Position numbers and translations under genes: made by a program. The notes below the pieces were generated by a model. That model was not told the origin of the DNA. It saw only the letters and a program-made list of their open reading frames with translations, and did no database searches. From Aricia agestis (Eukaryota > Arthropoda > Insecta > Lepidoptera > Lycaenidae): a DNA stretch of 64,000 nucleotides. This document shows positions 43,589-55,703 of the stretch, one piece after another; the stretch's first letter is position 1; every line of letters begins with the position of its first letter. The DNA lies in assembly GCF_905147365.1 (NCBI RefSeq), contig NC_056409.1, forward strand, positions 11,847,001-11,911,000, in the 5' to 3' direction.

Positions 43589-43823
43589 CAATACTAATGA
43601 TTATAAATGCGAAAGTGTGTCTGTCTGTCTGTCCGTCTGTCTATCTGTCTGTCTGTCAGTTACCTCTTCACGCTTAAAGCGCTGAACTAATTTTGCTGAA
43701 ATTTGGCATGGACATACCTTCATTCCCGGGAAAGGACATAGTATATTCGGGATAAAAAATCCCGAATAAATGTACGGTTCCAGCGCGATATACAAATTTC
43801 GGCGCAACGGAGTCCTCTAGTTT
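43589..43823 (+). mobile_element. Repeat family A copy
   Basis: AATACTAATGATTATAAATG-CGAAAGTGTG, a (TCTG)n run at 43618-43660, TTACCTCTTCACGCTTAAAG, ATTCCCGGGAAAGGACATAG and GGCGCAACGGAGTCCTCTAG. A short CGGGATAAAAAATCCCG hairpin at 43749-43765 replaces the normal TATCCCGGA part. Confidence 0.78.
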
Positions 43824-44094
43824 TATAATATGGTAATATGGTATTGTTGTAGTAAATTGACGAATTCGTCTATTTAGTACAACAGTATTATTGTCTGATG
43901 TATAATATATCTGTATCAAATTTCATAAATAATGATTCATTAGCCAGATATAAACAGTAAACAAACAACAGAATATTTCCTGTTTGTTAACAGTATTTGT
44001 CTTACTAAAATACTACTCATTACGCACTAGTCATTACTCATTAAATCATTACTCACTACCCTAAAAATACACACGCGCTACGAGAACGTGTAGC

Positions 44095-44155
44095 ACCTAG
44101 CAGTGACGTAGCAGTGCTACGGCGTAGCAACGCGCTACACGTGTCGCCTACGACT
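44095..44155. repeat. GCTAC/GTAGC-rich patch
   Basis: GTAGCACCTAGCAGTGACG, TAGCAGTGCTACGGCGTAGC and AACGCGCTACACGTG repeat the word GTAGC or its inverse at least six times, with ACGTGTAGC / GCTACACGT as the outer inverted pair. It resembles the GCTACG-rich part of 30660-30760. Confidence 0.5.
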
Positions 44156-44159
44156 TAAG

Positions 44160-45205
44160 ACTGTCACCTTGAAAGTAATTATTACGACAAACTCAAACTT
44201 GTATGATTTGTACCTTAATTTGAATCTTTGAATAACACCATTAGATATAGTTAAATTCTCAATAATTCAAATAAAAGAAGGAAAATCTTGCTCTAATTTA
44301 CGGGATGATTTCTACATAAGCCGTGTGCGAGGTCCGAGGAATTGGAGGGCTGATGAACTGCTGGCGAGTGAAACGCATTTTTTTAATTATTTTTAGAACT
44401 GACTACATGACTGCTTAATTTTTTCTATCTATCTTTTTTCACCCATTCACACAGGATATAGTGAAAAGTGCTGAAACGAGTTGCGAACTGCATTGCTCGT
44501 TTTTCAGAAAAAAAATCTAAACTATAAGTCAAAATAAACGGATCTTAGAAAAAACATCCCCTTAAAGACTTTCTGCGTAATCTCCATATAGCATGTGCAA
44601 ATTACATTAAAGTCGGTCTAGCAGTTTTGACGCTTGTTCGATGCACACGATCAAACCTTTTAATATTAGAATAGATAACTAATTTGCATACTACCATAGC
44701 GATAATCGTATAAACAATAATCAGAATATTGATCCAATAGAAGTTTCATTAAACAAACCCCTCTTCCGTATAGTCCATTAGTTATTCTAAGCCAACCGCT
44801 TTGTATACATTCTTAACTCTAAATAAGCAAAATCTAAATGGACTTTATTCAACTTACCGTTGAATATTATATACCTAAAAAGTTGTGTTGAATATTGAGA
44901 GCGTTCAATACAACATTATAGCGGTATTATTATAAAAGTTGTTCTGTTTATTGTTAGCAATAATGCTTTAATATTAAATTGTGTTAAAATCACAGACTAG
45001 TTTACAAATAAAAGGATCCATTTTATTGTGTTTATTAAACTACAATGTTTTGTCCTTGTCTGATACCTTGAGGGTTGCTTGTTTGTGTCTACTTTGATAT
45101 TTGACATTGACGTGGATGGCATAACTTCCGTGCGTCGGAATTCGGACCTATTTAAAGTTTTTGATATTTACGTTACGTATTTAAAGTTTTATATCTATAA
45201 TTATG
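44160..45205. other. Mostly unrecognised; weak retroelement tail near 44560-44690
   Basis: AAAGTCGGTCTAGCAGTTTT-GACG and ATCAAACCTTTTAATATTAG-AATAG look like a decayed LINE end. No coding exon is recognised. Confidence 0.35.
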
Positions 45206-45210
45206 TGCAT

Positions 45211-45421
45211 TATTAATTCCAAAACGACAATTTTACGTAGAAAAGGATGCTTTGTCTGTCATGCGTCTTGTCACCCGCGCGAGGATTTAGGGTCAATTCA
45301 GAGCGCAACAAGACGGGTAGATCATGCACTTCTAAATATTTTGTATTGATTTGACAGACTTCAATAAGAGTTGATTCAGACCATAAAGTTAATATACTTA
45401 GCGGAATAGAGCAACAATCTC
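45211..45421 (+). repeat. 211-bp direct duplication, copy 1
   Basis: From TATTAATTCCAAAACGACAA to TAGAGCAACAATCTC the sequence is the same, base for base by eye, as 45477-45687. It contains GGGTCAATTCAGAGCGCAAC, a word related to GGGTTAATTCAGACCGCAAC at 46031-46050, so the unit is partly a DNA-element end. Confidence 0.9.
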
Positions 45422-45476
45422 TTCCGCTAAGTTAGTAATAATTAATTCCAAAGTAATTAAGTAATAAGTAAGTAAT

Positions 45477-45687
45477 TATTAATTCCAAAACGACAATTTT
45501 ACGTAGAAAAGGATGCTTTGTCTGTCATGCGTCTTGTCACCCGCGCGAGGATTTAGGGTCAATTCAGAGCGCAACAAGACGGGTAGATCATGCACTTCTA
45601 AATATTTTGTATTGATTTGACAGACTTCAATAAGAGTTGATTCAGACCATAAAGTTAATATACTTAGCGGAATAGAGCAACAATCTC
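45477..45687 (+). repeat. 211-bp direct duplication, copy 2
   Basis: It shows no difference from copy 1 by eye and is separated from it by 55 bp that itself contains AATTAATTCCAAAGTAATTA. A recent duplication or an assembly effect are both possible. Confidence 0.9.
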
Positions 45688-45904
45688 GAGCTGTCGAAAG
45701 CAAAACTGGTTTTCATCTGTGTGAAAAATATTATGTGTACGTATACACTTGCACAAGCATGATTGAACATGAATTCTATGATATTAAATTGTCAACGTGC
45801 GGCACGTGCCGACTGGACGTCAAAAAAAGAGTGCTGCTGTCATGTATCACACGTCTTTTTTTACCACGCAGTGTTACTGATAGTGACATCTCTCTTGCTC
45901 AGGC

Positions 45905-46192
45905 CTTTGTTTCTCTATTCCGCTAGGTATATTAACTTTATGATTCAGACAGCAACGTGACGCATAGATGCATTTCTAAATTTGTATGAACTTGACAGAT
46001 TCGCAAGACGTCTCACTCAATTGACCCTGAGGGTTAATTCAGACCGCAACGTGACGAGGCGAGGCGCGACGCTACCTAAATTAGTATGGATTTGACAGAT
46101 GTCGTCAGCGTGAGACGTCTTGCGAATCTGTCAAATAAAATACTAATTTAGAAATGCATCTACGCGTGGCGTTGCCGTCAGAATGAAACCGG
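45905..46192. mobile_element. Inverted-repeat element remnant(s)
   Basis: CAGCAACGTGACGCATAGAT-GCATTTCTAAATTTGTATG with GACAGATTCGCAAGACGTCT is answered by AGACGTCTTGCGAATCTGTC and TAATTTAGAAATGCATCTAC-GCG. Between them is another end (GGGTTAATTCAGACCGCAAC). TTCCGCTAGGTATATTAACT here is the inverse of AGTTAATATACTTAGCGGAA in the 211-bp units, so the region 45211-46192 as a whole has an inverted layout. Confidence 0.7.
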
Positions 46193-46844
46193 TTCCCTGG
46201 TTGTATGGCGCTATGTAGCCGTAGGTTCTGCACGCTCCTGGCGCGCGCGTGTTGCCCGCATGACAGAAAAATCTTCTATGAAATGATAGTAAAACACTAA
46301 TAGATAAACTCTTGATTAAGTTTTTTATTTGCACAACCATATTTCTCACCAACCTGTGCAGCTGCTCTATTGTTAATAATATGTCACGTGTTCGCGCTCT
46401 TTATTGATGAAATGGATTTATACTCATAACTTTCGTTATATTTATCATTATTACTTTGTGTCCACATTGTTCCTCGTTTGGATATCACAGGCTGGCATCG
46501 ATCATTGTGACAGTTTTATAGGCAGTAAAAATTCGGCCATATCGGAAAAATATTCACAAAGTTATTTTATCACTAGAATTAAGTGATCTTGGTTATGGAG
46601 TTGATGTAATTTTTTATTAAATATTGTTACGAAACTCAAAAAAGTAAAATATTCTATAAGCTCTTCCAATTAACCTAAACCTTTTTTTAACTGTAACAAA
46701 ACAAATGGATAGGTTTTGGTTAGATAGCTTAATTAATGTAATGTTGTTACTAAAATTAATACGTGATAAATTAATTTTAGTATACTCTCGACTGTACAAT
46801 ATTCTTTTGAGTGACACATTAAGAGGAGTCCACACCGCCCTTTT

Positions 46845-47195
46845 TTCCATACAAACGTTGTCCCCTGTTTCCTCCCTGGATAATGCTAGTAGAATTATAT
46901 TTTTTTTCCTGAATATCTACGGCCACTAATACAATGTCCCTATGTTTTCATTTTTTTCATAATTTAATTATTAAATAAGATATGAACGTTCAAAACCCAA
47001 AAAAATGGCCAGATTATCCGCTGTGTTCAAACGTCCAGAAAACAGATTTGACTAGATTATACAAAAAAAAGCAAAACATAGGAACACAGCTCAAGCCCTT
47101 CTTTAATCTTTAGTGAAAAAAGTACTTAAATCTAACCGATTTAAGTACTTTTTTCAGTTTTGGAGAAGGAATCAGGGGACAACGAATCGTTGATT
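46845..47195. mobile_element. Possible inverted-end element
   Basis: ACGTTGTCCCCTGTTTCCTC at about 46855 is imperfectly inverse to GAAGGAATCAGGGGACAACG at about 47165. The interior has a perfect small hairpin at 47114-47156. The ends are not sharp. Confidence 0.4.
47114..47156. repeat. Perfect hairpin, 19-bp arms
   Basis: TGAAAAAAGTACTTAAATC and its exact inverse are separated by TAACC. It lies inside the possible element 46845-47195. Confidence 0.9.
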
Positions 47196-47819
47196 TTCTG
47201 GGTTTTCTGCAGTTGTCTCTATCGCATTTTGCGGTATAGGCTTGAGGTAAAGGAGACAGCTATAGATATTACACGTACTTTTTATTCATTTCTCTAGCCC
47301 CTGGTGTATCCTCTTAAAAATCTCGTGCATTAAACATTGCGGCGTTCGATTAAAAATCGTTTTAATTTTTCTCACAGTCGCGATTCCGATGATAACCGGT
47401 CGGTAATATAGAGCTATTTTCCTCGTAATAATTTAAACCACTGGCAGCATATTTCACACGTAGTATTTTTTGATACGGATGCATTTTTTATATGGCAATG
47501 ATATTTAAATCGATGCACTCCCCATTTTGGTGGGCTCTGATCCAATTATGTGCCGATATTGGACGGACGGAAATCCATTAGTGCTGCTATAATTTGAGCA
47601 TCGTCCCTCGACCGTTATGGTTATTTAATTTTGTGTAATATTCTCCCTAGTTAAGAAGACTTATATATGAGAAACTCCTATAGACCTTTTAAGACCTTAC
47701 CATATTCTATGTTATGTATTTTATTGTACACATATTAGTGTCCTTGCTAGACCCGTAGATAACATTTTTCTTTAAAAATATAAACGATTACTCATATTAA
47801 TAGTCCATACTTCCATAGT

Positions 47820-47950
47820 TCCATACTAATATCCGTCTGTCTGTCTGTTACATCTTCACGCCCGAACCGCTGAACCGATTTTGCTTTTAGTATGGATATA
47901 CTTTGAGTCCCGGAAAAGGACATAGGATAATTTTTATCCTGAAAAAATGT
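47820..47950 (+). mobile_element. Repeat family A, short copy
   Basis: TCCATACTAATATCCGTCTG, TTACATCTTCACGCCCGAAC, GCTGAACCGATTTTGCTTTT and CCGGAAAAGGACATAGGATA. The end of the family is missing. Confidence 0.75.
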
Positions 47951-47959
47951 ATTGTTTCA

Positions 47960-50595
47960 ATTTAAAATGCATCCAGATAAAATAAATCATCCCCAAGCCT
48001 CTACAAAACGCCCCCATTTTTTTCTGTGTCCCACACCCCCTTTAGACCTTCAGCGCCCTCAAAGGGGTGTTAACGTTGGAAAAGACTGATCTAGTAAAAC
48101 AATAATTCATAATTTGTTTGTTGTTGTTTCTTTAACGTGTAATGGAAGTGTTATATTATAACTTGTAGGAATCAATTTTTAATATAACGAAAATATGCCA
48201 GTAAAATTGAAACAATTATAATTCTCAGTTCAAAAAATTTGTAACAACTTTTAGTTTAATAAATAAGTCACACTTATTGAGTCTTAGTCTCAGCCTAGAT
48301 CACGCTTAATTTATTAAAAGTCAAATAATAAAATATTAAAAACATAATATAAAATATCCATTAGCTTGTCATAATGGCGACTAGGCTAGCCTTTTATTAA
48401 TTGTTTAATAAAAGCCATTCAAAAAGGCTGACGGCATTTTCGTTACAACGAATATAAATGAAATGAACAAACTTTGTTTAGAAAAATATGAGTCCTGTCT
48501 CAGCGTTATAAACGTTTCATAAAATGCGTTCCCCGGCTAAATTGAAAATACCATTGAGATGGTTTTATTGTTTTTTTAAAACAATAACAATTTTAACGGA
48601 AGTTAAACGAAAACACATTTGACCCCGGTTTTCTATAACACGTATATTGACGTTCCATTAAAATGATGTTTATTTATTATAGTTATATGGATATGTTACT
48701 TAGTTTTACCCGACTACGCCGGAAAAAGTGTAGTATTTTATTTATTTGTAAATTGTACGTATGTGCATAAAATGTTCGACACGACCTAGAGCCTTAACAC
48801 CTTATCTCATTTTAGGTTAATTTATATTTTAAATATGTAGTGTTATGTGTGTAGTTGTTCTGTTTCGTTTCGTGTTCAGTAATTTTAATTGCTTAGCTCT
48901 TGATTTTTTATTGTTCAAGCAACGCTAAGTCGCTAATTATTATTATTATTTATTTGTTGCCATTCTCATTTAAATATTATACATAACTTTATCTAAATTA
49001 GTACAGTCTTCTCGGCCGAGAATTCGAGCAGGAATTCTCAAGTGATCTGCAATATCTCATATTCCATAAATTACAACATAAGCATTACGGTTTCAGTCGA
49101 ATTTGAAGCATGTATTGCGCAGTCATCGATTATTATTAATGTGTATTAGTACACGCTCCAGGGCTTCCAATTAACATTGGCTGGAACGCACCTATTACCC
49201 GATAATTACATGTAATTTATTATTAGGTTACTGCCCGGTTCCGCCCGGCGAAGCTTAATATAATCCCATATTGTGTGGGCTTATATCTACATTCTTCTTT
49301 TTAATGAGACCGCTCAACCAAAGAAGGATTTAGGGAAACCCGATTTAGGCGTATAATAGACCTCTAATGCCGCCGCCAGTCGAATTAGTAGAATTCGAGT
49401 CCTGAGGAGATGAGGAATTCGATAGTGTTAGACTGCGCTGGGTTCGAATTGCAAATTGAGTCGATAAGTGGTTCTGCAATCGGGCTCTAGAAAAGTCGAC
49501 CTTAGGCCGTATACACATTGACTGAACATTAATTGGATAAAACTAATTCATAGGTACCATCATACATCAATATTAGGTTGGGAAAGAATTATAATATGAA
49601 GTCATTAAGAGTGCGCAGTAAACTTCATCTTGAATGTTATACGATATCATACACATCTTAAATTTTAGTTAAAATTTGATGCAAAGAAAGGTCCCTTATT
49701 TGCATCAACACTTATCAAGCGTATATTTTCGAGGGCACCTCCGACATTTCTCCGTAAATGGAGCTTTAGGGATAAGAAACCTTAGACCATAAGATATTTA
49801 AAGCAACGTTAAACGCACCTCCTCAAACTTGACAGGGGCACGTGTAACGCTTATAGCTTTTAATAACAGCCGCGTATTTTAGGCGCCAAAATCATTTAAA
49901 TAATTTATAGGTTCATCGAATAGAAAATGTTATTTTTTGTTATTCTTCGTGTTCACTATTCGTAAATCACTTGAACTTCAAGGTATAAATTTGACTAGAC
50001 CAGTTTCTCCACCCTACTCTTCAAGTTCTCGGAGCTCGCGTGCGTGTTAATTTATATCAGTTAATACAAAACTTTCTATCGCCTAAGTCATGAAATCAGT
50101 ATAAACTCGAGCACATTCCTCAATGGAGCCATGCAGGCGTAAGTGTTGCGTGCGGTCAAATAAATCCGTTAGATCGATCGTTCAGTTTCATCCCCCACAA
50201 ATTATTCGAGCGAATGCGTTGCCACAGACAATAAACGAGGACAGAAGTAGATGTGCTTAGGGAAGCGCACCGCTGCTAAATAAATATCGATTAAAGTTAA
50301 TATGGCACATTTCGTTTTTATTTTGTTTTAATTTACAAAAGAATGTAATATCATGTGTTGTTTAGATCGTATGGAAAGTAATTTATTTTTAAATGCATAT
50401 AAATGAATCACGTATTTCAAAGTTAAAAACAAAAAAGTTTTTCAATTGCATTTTATAAAATATTATTTTAAAAAAGTAGCTGATCAAATACAGCTCTATA
50501 AATAAGTTCATGATAATAATATTATGCTTTTTTAGTTTCATTATTTCAAAATAATCCTTTTTTTAAGCCAAAAGATATTCAAAATATTAATGACG
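47960..50595. other. Repeat-poor stretch, no gene recognised
   Basis: The longest section without a clear repeat copy. It includes GC-balanced, less AT-biased text around 49130-49230 (CACGCTCCAGGGCTTCCAAT, GCTGGAACGCACCTATTACC) and 50100-50280, which read unlike neighbouring filler. No coding frame is supported. Confidence 0.4.
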
Positions 50596-50597
50596 AT

Positions 50598-50920
50598 TTT
50601 TAACCGACGTAAAAAAGGAGGTTATCAATTCGACGCGTATGTATGTAATATTCCCAGAACTGCCCAGTTTTCCTATAATATTATGTTAGTCTATATCAGC
50701 GTCTGAACAAATGTGCCCAAAAGTGTGTGTATGTATGTTTTTATGTTTGTGTTCGTACATAATATTTTGATCTACTAGTCCGATTTAAGTAATTCTTTTT
50801 TTGTTGTAATAGTAATGGTTCAACTTAGGAAATACTGCAAGTCAAAATTGGTTCAGTAGTTTTTGAGATAGAGAATTTTAACTCTCAATTACGTACACTT
50901 TTTAAGTCGGTTTTATCTTT
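50598..50920 (+). mobile_element. Relative of family D
   Basis: TTTTTAACCGACGTAAAAAA-GGAGGTTATC opens it, and TATGTATGTTTTTATGTTTG, GATCTACTAGTCCGATTTAA, AAAATTGGTTCAGTAGTTTT and TTTTTAAGTCGGTTTTATC follow. It is a different branch from the 4.2-kb and 54-kb copies after the first 35 bases. Confidence 0.65.
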
Positions 50921-51127
50921 ATAAAATACTATTATGGGTGATTAATATTCAGAATACATCACGCAGACATCCCTACTATCAAATTGACCACCATAATAGG
51001 TCACAGGTGAATTGTTCTATCTAAGCCTAATCAGTTTATGTGATTAGCGTAGTCCGTAAACGCTCCAAAGTTCAAGTACTAGCTTTGACAATTAACGCTA
51101 TTAGAACACTATGAGTCCATAGACTAT

Positions 51128-51671
51128 AAGTGTCTAAACACACCATGCTGAAGATACGCGGCTGAAGATCCGTGGCCGATATTACGTTCCGCCGCATTCG
51201 GCTGATATTATGACACACGATAAGTGTTTAAACACACCATGCTGAAGATATGCGGCCGAAGTTCGGCATGATTACGCCTGCAATGTATTTTAAATTACCG
51301 ATGACACACCATGCCGAAATTACGTCGCTCTTATCGTGTGTCATATTAGCCGAATGCGTCGGAACGTAATATCGACTACGGAACTTCGGCCGCGTCTCTT
51401 CTGCATGGTGCGCTTGGACACTAAGAGTCGAAATTACGCGGCGGAAATTCAGTTGCGTAACTTTGTCCAAGTATACAGTGTCTCGAACGCCGCCGAATTG
51501 ACGCCAACAAAAAAACATTACCGCCGAATCGCTGCCGTACTTGCTCGACCGAAGTTCGGCTGTACGCTATAACGTGATGTAATTTTGGCATGGTGCGTCA
51601 TCGGTTATTTAATATACATTGATCTTGCCGAATAGGCCGCGTATCATCGGCATGGTGTGTTTAGACACTTA
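51128..51671. mobile_element. Outer inverted-repeat element (TAAGTGTCTAAACACACCATG)
   Basis: TAAGTGTCTAAACACACCAT at 51128 is the exact inverse of the right end ATGGTGTGTTTAGACACTTA. The next words also pair (GATACGCGGC / GCCGCGTATC). The interior contains another set of such ends (51220-51425) and repeated CGGAACGTAATATCG / ATTACGTTCCG, so the element is compound. No transposase is present. Confidence 0.85.
51220..51425. mobile_element. Inner copy nested in 51128-51671
   Basis: GATAAGTGTTTAAACACACC, ATGCTGAAGATATGCGGCCG and AAGTTCGG at the left answer CCGAACTTCGGCCGC-like CTTCGGCCGCGTCTCTTCTG and CATGGTGCGCTTGGACACTA at the right. A further pair (GACACACCATGCCGAA) sits at about 51304. Confidence 0.7.
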
Positions 51672-52156
51672 CTGATGTGCTCGGGTTTGAGGACGTATTA
51701 CCGCGTGAGATTAGCATAAATCGTGTGCCGAGAATTATTGGATTGTATAAAATTAGCCTTATCGCTTATTATACGCATGAGTTTCAAATGTGCATGAGAA
51801 ATTGCTAGTTTGATAAACTTATTAGTTAATATCTGTATGAGCATCAAACGTATATGAGTAATTACTGGTTTGGACAACAAATAATATAAATTGTTACATA
51901 AATATTGAACTTAATTTTACTCATACGTCCGCGCTCTTATAGGGCTTATTACTGGCTCGCGTATATCTTAATATACGGTCGTAACAAATCTGTTATTCAT
52001 ACAAATGAAAAGCTTTTCAACCCCAACTGTATAAGGAAATGAAAACATTACCAAACAATGCGTGGAAAAAATAAAGAAGGTAGGCACGGTATATTTTTTA
52101 TGGGCAGGAAACAGGTCAAAACATTAATAAATTTGGTAACGTATCGTCCCCCCTAA

Positions 52157-52351
52157 GGGCTTGTACGCACTCAGCGATCGCAGTGCTACTGAAAAGCGAC
52201 GCAATGTGAGGTGCCCCAATGTGAATTATATATATATTCAACTTTAAAAAAACCTACTACATGCTGGCGTAGGTATTCGACTAATTTAATTTATAATGTA
52301 ATCGAGTCTTTATCTCTTTTTCATTGCCTCTTCGCATAGTGCGTACGTCCC
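52157..52351. mobile_element. 195-bp MITE with TAA duplication
   Basis: GGGCTTGTACGCACTCAGCG at the left is the imperfect inverse of the right end AGTGCGTACGTCC. TAA occurs at 52154-52156 and 52352-52354. The interior is AT-rich and unpaired. Same TAA signature as 1191-1314 and 18060-18215. Confidence 0.68.
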
Positions 52352-52359
52352 TAATTCAC

Positions 52360-53555
52360 CAACTCTCTGTTTATAAATAACACGTAATGGGGAAGGCAAT
52401 TTTTCTAATACCGTATCTTGTTCGGAGGCTTTTTATTTGTGTAATTACAACGCATCTCATTTATTTAATAGCTAAAGGTATGACGGGGAAAAATTCAACT
52501 CGTCGGTAAAATAAATGACATGGTTTATGTTATATTCGTCGTCTGGTATCAAAATATTGTTTTATAACTATGAAAATATTTTTAGTGGTCTGAACAGTTT
52601 GTATTTTGTCTGTATTTTTGTATTTGTAGTATTTATCCGATAGTTGCAATATCAATAAATTAATACATCTGCGGAATCTACGTCATTTGGTTACCAATCT
52701 TTTTTTATTAAGTATAGTAAGAAGTTTCTTTCTGCTAAGCTTAACATAACTTGACCAAATTATTGGACCCACCTGCCTGCGAACCAATCTCTTTAATGAG
52801 TACATTATGAATTTCCGTTGAAGTTTTATAAGCTCTGACATAGGCAACAAATCTATTTCTAGCAGAGTATAAATTCCGCTTATTTTCCTAATGAATTAGA
52901 GATTGAACAGGGAAATGTGGAATCAATCAGTATTTGAGGAGAGCTAATAATGTGATACTCTAATGAGGTTTCGCGAGAGCCCCGGCCGCGGAGAAATAAT
53001 ACGTGTGCGGTGAGCTGAGAGAACGCTGCTGCATACTTCATTAGAAGCATTTGTTTATGAAAAGAAGTTAGAATAATGATTTTTGCAATATTTATGCATT
53101 AAATTTTTTAATTGACCTAAATGTGCAAATAGTTGCAATATCTTCTCAGATAATATTATAATATCAAACAAATTACTAAAAATCAAGTGTGGACTGATTT
53201 TCACAGCATTTGATAGTAAAAAGTAGGTTGTAGAGTTGTATACTTCTCCACGGCCTACTGCTGATTTGTATATGGAGTAAACCAAGTACGGTAAACGATA
53301 AAGGCTACCTTTTGTTGCGGAGAACTTGTTATTTGTTTATTTTGACTTGAAATTATTATTTGATTGATGATTATTTGATTATTTTTAATGATAATTTGAT
53401 TATATTATGATTATTTGACTGATGAGAAATTATTGTTTATATTATTATTCCTGCATAATTTTAGTTTGCGCGTGCAAAATCGCAGGAGCATCAAATTAAA
53501 TTAATTAAAAAATATTTATTTTGTCTAATCTAGTAATTAATATTTACGAATACTT
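52360..53555. other. Mostly unrecognised sequence
   Basis: It contains the GC-rich word AGAGCCCCGGCCGCGGAGAA at 52976 and, at 53360-53430, several GATTATTTGATTATTTTTAA-type repeats. No gene or element copy is supported. Confidence 0.4.
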
Positions 53556-53556
53556 A

Positions 53557-53781
53557 TCCATACTAATATTATAAATGCGAAAGTGTGTCTGTCTGTCCGT
53601 CTGTCTGTCTGTCTGTTACCTTATTCACGCTCAAACCGCACAACCGATTTTGCGGAAATTTGGCGTGGAGATACTTTTAATAGTCCCGAGAAAGGACATA
53701 GGATACTTTTTATCCCGAAAAAATGTACGGTCCCGCGTGATTAACGATTTTTTGCGCAACGGAGTTGCGGGCGTCATCTAG
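53557..53781 (+). mobile_element. Repeat family A, near-complete copy
   Basis: TCCATACTAATATTATAAAT-GCGAAAGTGTG, (TCTG)n at 53586-53616, TTATTCACGCTCAAACCGCA, CCGAGAAAGGACATAGGATA, TTTTTATCCCGAAAAAATGT and GTTGCGGGCGTCATCTAGTT. It is the most complete copy together with 17580-17782. Confidence 0.85.
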
Positions 53782-54249
53782 TTTTAAATAATTTTGCGTA
53801 AAAAAATTTACGCTTGCTGCCGCAGTTACGAAATAAAATAATCTGACTTCATCTTTTATATTTTGACTAATATTTTTGCATTATGTCAAAAATGGTACGC
53901 TTATCTTGGCCGTCTGGTTTTTTTCATTGAACACTATAGTTGCCAAGTTTACAGTGGGGAGACCGAAGTTGCCAGAAACGTGATTCAGTTACAAACTCTT
54001 TTGTTGTTTGAGTTTGGGAGGTGTCTTTTGTGGAAAATCTTCCGGGATTTTGTCACTTATTTTTATTCAAAAGTTTTATATCGTAAAATTTTGGAATTTT
54101 ATATTGTACATACCAAATTTAAATTGCATTGATAGAAAATCAGGACAGAGTGTAAGACACTAAAAAAACCGGCCAAGTGCGAGTTGGACTCGCCCATGAA
54201 GGGTTCCGCAGCAGCAATAAGGTTTATTTTTATGAAATTAAAAGGTTTT

Positions 54250-55570
54250 TGATTTATTTTTAACCGACTTCAAAAAAGGAGGAGGTTATATGTTCGTCTG
54301 TATATATTTCTTTTTGTATGTTCTACCATAACTTCGCCGTTTGTGGGCCGATTTTCATGATTTTTTGTTGTTGTATAGGGTTAAATCCGAATTTGGTACC
54401 ATGTTCATAAAAGTGGTAATCTGATGATGGGATCCATGAGGAATCGAGGGGACTCCTTGAAATTTGTATGGAAACATATTATAGTAATTTCGTTTTTTTC
54501 TGAAGCATTCGAGGTAAATGCTACCAAAAATTAAGATTTCACACCAAGTTATACCCTGGATCCAAAGGTACCGAACAGAACTTTTGAAACCTTATAGATA
54601 CAGGTTCGGGGATTTCGGCTTTGTTTAACAACTGAAAGCATAAGCCAACACATCGATTTGATTGATCATCATCATCACAATCATAATTATACCATGGGTC
54701 ATCACACAAAGACCCAATTGTTGGTACTTTTCATGATCATCGGAGCAGATGTTTTTGATGATTATTTCGCTGTTTGTTCGTATTTTTGTATAGGATATAA
54801 TCTTAATTTTGTATGACAATTACGAAAGTGGTGAGCTGATGATGGGATCTATGAGCAATCGAGGGAAATCCTTGAAATTTATCAAAACACTCATAGTGGT
54901 TAAAATGTTGTTTCTAGTAACATAAACATATGTTACAAATAAGAGAAATTTCATACGAAGGTGTCTCTTGACCCAAAGGCACTGAAAAGAACTCCTGAAC
55001 CTATAAAGATGAAAATTTGGAAATTGCAGCATCGTTTAGATAACTCCAAGCATTTACCACAATTTTGCTTACAGTAATATAATATGGATAGTTAATATTC
55101 TTAGTGGTTATCTACGCTTAAAGCCTTGTTTTGTAGATAACTAAAATCAGTGAAAGGCCTTTGCCCAGCGGTGGGACAGTATAAGACACTAATTAAAAGA
55201 AACATAAAATAGGGTATCCAGGGCTGTAAAGCAAAATTAAGTTCCTACATCATTAACCAGCATTAGCTATACATGATTTTGAAAATTATTTTGTTCTTTT
55301 AAAGTGTATTATTATACCACCTCGGTACTACGGTTACTAAGTTGGCAATTTGATAATGATATCCATGTGTTATATAAAGTGCTCCTCAAAATTTATTAGG
55401 AAACATAATATTATAGTGATTTCGATTTAGTTAGAAGTATTCTAAGCATACGCTACCAAGTAAGATTTTTCCACGGGAATACCATGGTTCCGAAAGTACT
55501 TAGAGAACTTCTGACTCTTTGGTTTCATTGTTGTTTTAAGAACTGAAAGCATAATAATATGCTACTATTT
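54250..55570 (+). mobile_element. Family D copies (about three) within the long element
   Basis: TTTTAACCGACTTCAAAAAA-GGAGGAGGTT opens the first (54250). GAAAGTGGTGAGCTGATGAT-GGGATC and GGGTTAAATCCGAATTTGG words recur, with further copies near 54740 and 55340 (TGGCAATTTGATAATGATAT). The later copies are progressively shorter and more diverged. They are in opposite orientation to the 3.9-4.6-kb copies. Confidence 0.6.
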
Positions 55571-55703
55571 AAATTTTATTCAACGTACTTACTTAATTCA
55601 AGCTTAAGTTAGATGTGATACTTTCATACCTAAATCATATCTATCTACAACTGACACTTATGTATTTACCATTACATAAATAACTAAAAAGAGTGAAATT
55701 ATT

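Noticed and set aside
45735..45960. Overlapping plus-strand frames of 63 and 65 residues
   Set aside because: Two frames over the same bases, adjoining the 211-bp duplication and a DNA-element remnant, without any domain.
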